From positions 762,882 to 826,881 of the forward strand of contig SCFE01000078.1 in the NCBI GenBank assembly GCA_004352715.1: a stretch of DNA of 64,000 nucleotides, in the 5' to 3' direction. The notes beneath the pieces are model-generated. The model searched no databases. It was not told the DNA's origin and was given only the letters and a program-made list of their open reading frames with translations. Shown here piece after piece: positions 52,801 through 58,424 of the stretch. Position numbers and translations under genes: made by a program. Every line of letters starts with the position of its first letter. Within the stretch, counting starts at the first letter, position 1. The stretch comes from Hofstenia miamia. Lineage: Eukaryota > Xenacoelomorpha > Acoela.

Positions 52801-55800
52801 TAGCACGCCGGGGGACATCCCCATAGTACAAAACGTTTATGGCAAAGATTATTATCATAATCAATCATCAACCTTCATACGAACTCGTACTATTCAACTA
52901 AATGCTTGTTAACTCAACTATTTTGGGTTTAAGCGGGGTTACATTTTACCCAATTTCTTCGCAGTTGATGCATTTCCATTTAGCATTAATTATTGCAGTA
53001 GAGCACGGTCATATCAGTGCTGTAGATTTTCTTGTTAAAAATAACGCCTCACTTGACACTCTTAATAAAGATGGTCTTCCACCACTACTAGCCGCAGTAG
53101 CCAACAATCACGAAGGTCTGGTCATAACATTACTCAATGCACGCGCTGATCTGGAGCAAACTGACAATCAAAACCGAACCTGTCTTCACATCGCTGCTTC
53201 GAGCGGCTTCTATAACTTAGTTGACATTCTTCTTATGAGAGGTAAAACATTAAGTTTAAAAACTACACTCATAGTTTTTAGTTTTTCCCATGTGCTTGAA
53301 ATTATTTTTGGTCGATGAATTTATAGGTCTTTATTCACTTGGAGTAATTATCCTATCGATTGTTGATAATCGAACTGTATAATTTTTCATTTTCATTATT
53401 TTAGGAGCAAAAATTGAGGCTGTTGACAATGAAAGGATGACTCCTTTGAGCTTAGCATGTCTAAAAGGCCAGTTGGACACAGCAGAATTACTGCTTGATG
53501 AAGGTGCTAACATCCATCACCTCGACAGCAAAGGTTTCTTTCTTTGTTCAAAATTTTTGCAGTGACCCCAAATTTTCCAACGAGCCGAGCCCAAAACGAC
53601 GCTTGTTTATATATATATATATATATATCTAATTTATTGAATGAAAATACTGTTCTACAAAAGATTTTTAAAGAAGGTTTCGAGCGCAACACGAACCTAA
53701 TTCGAAAGGTTCCGCTGGATGAGCCGAGCAGAGCTTAAAGTTTCGGCTCGCTCACAAATCTGAATGAACCATTATTACCTGTTTATAAATTCTAAAAATG
53801 GAACTTAACAAGTTTTGCTCATTTCATAAAATCTAAGTACCCGCACCATGCAGTGGTGTAGCGTGGGGGTTGAGTTGGGGCTGACGGGGCAGCCGCCCCG
53901 GGCGCATTATAATGAAGGGACACAAAAAACGTGAACTACTGGAAAAAATAATATTTGAAAAATTTATATATCAAGAAGATTTTAATTTTTTAAATAAATT
54001 TTAGTTGTTGCGGTTTTTATTGTCAAATTATTGAGAAAATTTAAAATGAACTAAATATAAGATAAATCAAGCCCCGGGCGCTAATATGCACGCTACGTCA
54101 CTGACACCATGCACTACTTTTTTTACCTATTCGATTAATTTTATTCATTTACAAAACTTTGTTGCTTAAAGTGAAAAAGTCTAGTTTACTTGGTTTCCAT
54201 GTCACTTTCTTCATTTCAATGACCTTTTATATTACCTTTTTAGATTTCTTAGTTGATTTAGTATGCTTTTTATGGCAGTTTTTAACCACTTTCTGTTTGG
54301 ATATTTTTTAACTAATTTATATTTAACCAGTCCATTCTAAACAATATTTTTGAGGTTCTCTTTAAGTTTGTATTTTTGACAACTTGATTGTGGTTATACA
54401 CTTAGAACAATTCAGGTTCATGTCTAAATGTGTATTTACCTTGATATTTAGTTTACAATATTTTTCTTAAGTAATATTGCTTTCCAACCTAAAAAATGTA
54501 TTCTCTGAAACTGAACATTTATGTGTTGAATTTACCTTTTTTCTAAGTTTTTAACTTAAACTTCGACAATTTGGAATCATAGACTAATGTAGTTCCATAA
54601 GTTATTTCCTAACGGCGTGTTATTTGTTTGCCAACTACTAAGGTAAATGTTATTTTGAAAAAAAAGTTTTTAATATATGTTCGTAATTTATTATTTCAAT
54701 TCTATTTTTTTAGAACTCCGCCCTGTAGATTTAGCAGCTGGAGCTGCCGATGCACGAATCGTGAAAATGCTTGTCATACATGGTGCGGATGTAGAGGCAT
54801 CCAATGAAGGAGGTATGCGCCCTCTGGAAAGAGCCATCATGGCGCGAAGTCCCTCAGTAGTAGTCACCTTGTTGCGCTGTGGAGCTAAATTAAGTAATAA
54901 GAATTCTCTTGTTCTAGTAATAAAATGGATTTAATAGAATGACTTATTCAATATTTTCATATTCTTGCTTTATTTCTTAAAAATCTTAGAATATTTCTTA
55001 AAATGTCGTTTTCATTTATTTATTGTTTAGCGCCTATCGCTTGGCAAATGGCGTCGACCAAACCGGAAATCATCTTACTTTTGCTAAACAAACTCGCAGA
55101 AGACGGAAACATCTTCTATAAGGTAGCCTGTTCTTTTTTAAGCAATTAGTTAATTAATTGAATAGCAAGGGCGAATTAAAGATGCACAACAACGCTTTCA
55201 CTATGCTCTGAAAAAGTTTCCTAAGGAAGAATTTGGTGATTTGATTCGTACATTTCGAGATTTGAAGGTCACTCTATATCTTAATGTATCACGATGCAAA
55301 CGTAAGCTCAATGTAAGAAGTTTTGTCTTCTCTTTGTATCAATATTAATATTCTGTATCTATTTTTCATTTTCATTGGATCAGTTGCTCATAACCTGATC
55401 AATGCCATGCTGCAGAATAAATTCTTGCATGTCTTGTTTTAATAAGTGCCATACAATATTGGCAGCACCATATGACACATGTCGTTACTAACGATTACTC
55501 GCTTTTTAAATTTTTATTGTTTGTGTAAATTTTTTTCATTGTCGTTCTTAATCCACGTGTGGCCGCTGTTCAATTGTTGCACTGCGATCTTTGGCTTGAT
55601 AATTAGAAACAGTTAGGTTGCTTGTAGCTCTTGTGGGCTTTCGACCTTCTTATTAATTGAACATCGGAATAGAGAGAAATAAAATTACTTAAATTTGAAT
55701 TTTTAGTGAGAAATATTTAAGTACTTTCGGCACAGTTACACACTTTTATACATATTTTCAACATTACTTTCGAACACATTCACTAATAAATGTGTGCATA

Positions 55801-58383
55801 TCTTATTATTTCCAAATATCATAGACTTGAAGAAAATTACTTGTAAATCTGAAAACATAAAGGACATAGGCAAAACAATATTTTTCAAATATTTTCAATA
55901 ATTTTTAGTAAAATTACATCTAATCTTGCTATCAATTTGTTTTGTGATACTAAACAATTTCTATATCAGTGTTTTTCACTGTTGCTAGAAGTAGAAAATG
56001 TTCTCATTTAATCACATTTTGTGCCTCAATTAGTTCAAGATGATCATTGTCAATGTATGTTCTTTCTACAGGTATTTAAAAGCATCTTTTGACGTGAAGA
56101 AAATGATGTGGTTTAAAAGATGCTCGTTTGAAAGCACATTAATCAGAAAAGAAAATTTTTTCAATTACGATATCATGGTAGTCAGATGATTTATTCCGGA
56201 TAAATAGAAATTTTCGACTTACTGAAATATCTCCTCAATTTATCATGGAAGACGAAGAACGTATTGTTGGAACATGATGCTTTACATCATAACGTTTCCA
56301 AATAGGCTGTTTTACAAACGATCATCCCATCTTATATCTCTAGATTTTTGCATATAATACAAATATCAAAACGTATCTTAATATTTATTCAGAAAGTTTG
56401 ATATATTGTATTGAGCAATATTCTTACAGGTCGGGTACTGATATACTTTTATTTACAGGCAAATTTGCAGGAATAGTTAAAAAGCTGTCATATCAATTTT
56501 GCTGCGGTAGCGGATCAAACGATCTGTTTGATGTCTAAATCGACTAAAGTTGAGTAATCACAAGTATTTTTATATCTGCCTAGTGCATAGACAAATACAT
56601 ATTTGATCAAAACAACATAGACATCTGTCGTTGGGTATGGGCACCTCCTTTTTCTGCAATTCTTGGGTGATATTTTTGCAATTTTTGTTTTAGAAAGGAG
56701 ACTAAAGACTTTTAAATAATTCATATTGAAAAATATATTTAACAATACATGACTTGAACCAATAATAACGAAGTAAAAAACTTATACTACTTCAAATATT
56801 GACCAATACTGTTTTAAAGTAGTAATGAATCATTGGACGATTAAAAACAAATTAATAGACTACAAAGTAGATAGTCTTTAATATTTTGATGAGGACGATT
56901 TGGGTAAAATGATATAAATTTACCAAGTCTTTGTTATGAAACTAATTGGTTTATTGGCTCCATTTGTTTATTTCAAATCTTTTCTCTATACGTTTATTTC
57001 GCAGATTACCAGCTCTTTCATACACAAGGAGTGTATTGCATTTGAAATTAGATTTTTTGTATAGTTACATTATATCTATTCAAAAATTAAGATTCATCGA
57101 GAAGATTTCTGTGATAATTTACAGTTACAAATGGTTTAGTATTGTTTTTTGTTTTTACTAGAGGTAAATAGTAATCGCTAATGGTAATGTAAAAAATTCT
57201 TCCAATAATAGAGAAACAAGCATAAAGTTGACAGAAATTGTAATAATTTTCAACTCATTTGGGAATTATATTTATGAATCCAATAAAGTTTACTTCACCA
57301 GCATTACCGATGCATTACCGATGCATTTTTTTCTAAATTTGTATGTGAAATGGAGAACTAATTCTTTTTTAAACCGATAATTCAACAAGAGAATTCGAGA
57401 GGAAAGATCAATAATAAGCTGACATTTGCTTTCAATATATTTTTATAGAAATATTGAAGTTTTGTTTAAATCCCGTGTTTCTCAGATAATTCTTCGCTTG
57501 TCAATATATTTTTGAGTTAATGAAATAATGTAAACAATAACTATTAAAGAAGTTTCTTGAAAATCTTTTAGGCGTATTTAGCAATGTTCAAATTGGAGTA
57601 GAGATTGACCTTTATAAAAAACATTCAAATAACTTATGTACATTGTGCGGCTAAGAAAATGCTAAATCCTTTCTAATGCAAAGGAATTGTTAACCATTTG
57701 TGTACATTAATGTATTGTAATGTTTGTAACATGCAAGTGGTTATTTGTTATAATATAAAAAAACTGAAATGGCGAGGTTATAAATTTTATAATCCTGATT
57801 ACTCTATTAATAGAAACTAGCAATCCCCCTAGCCCAAGTTAACCACTTTTATTTGTAAATATTCGTTGTTTTCTTTTATGTTTAGTTTTTTTATTACTTT
57901 CTTGACGCTTTCAGAATTTGTTATCAGTATTTCTATTTATTGTTAAAACAATTTCTGAATATAGATTTTTCTTCTTCTTCTTCTTCTTGTAAAGTGAATG
58001 GAAAGTTGATTAGAATTTTGCAGTAATTGCAATGCTATTAGTTCGGCATTTGTAATAACTGTTAACTGGTTTTATTTTATTTTTAAATCGCTATTTTATC
58101 ATTTATAACAGGTTTCTTGTAAATCAAAATGCAAGTCGTACTTTATGGCACATAATGTGTGTTTATATCTTTATTTATTTCGTGGTTGTCACATAAACTA
58201 AATTTAAGCACAAAATAAATTGTAATACGAATTAATTTTTGTGTATAAAAGCTTATCTTCAAAATCTCGATTTAGAAATTACACAAATGTTAGTAGTATT
58301 GTTCGATCGTCCCTTTTCTGCTTAATCTTTTTAAAGTTTTGAATATTTTGTCGGGAAATGATTATCAGTTCTTATGAATATAC

Positions 58384-58424
<41 letters not shown>

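Larger units (their letters stand above)
40826..52964 (+). other. Intron 16 (12.1 kb), transposon- and gap-filled
   Basis: Holds a CR1/L2-like LINE (43826-46997 and gaps), two mariners (48001-50752) and three N gaps. TANC relatives have about 75 more residues of ankyrin repeat at this point, so one or more exons are probably missing here or hidden in a gap. I searched 40.9-44.0 kb and 50.8-52.9 kb by eye and saw no ankyrin-like frame. Confidence 0.6.
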
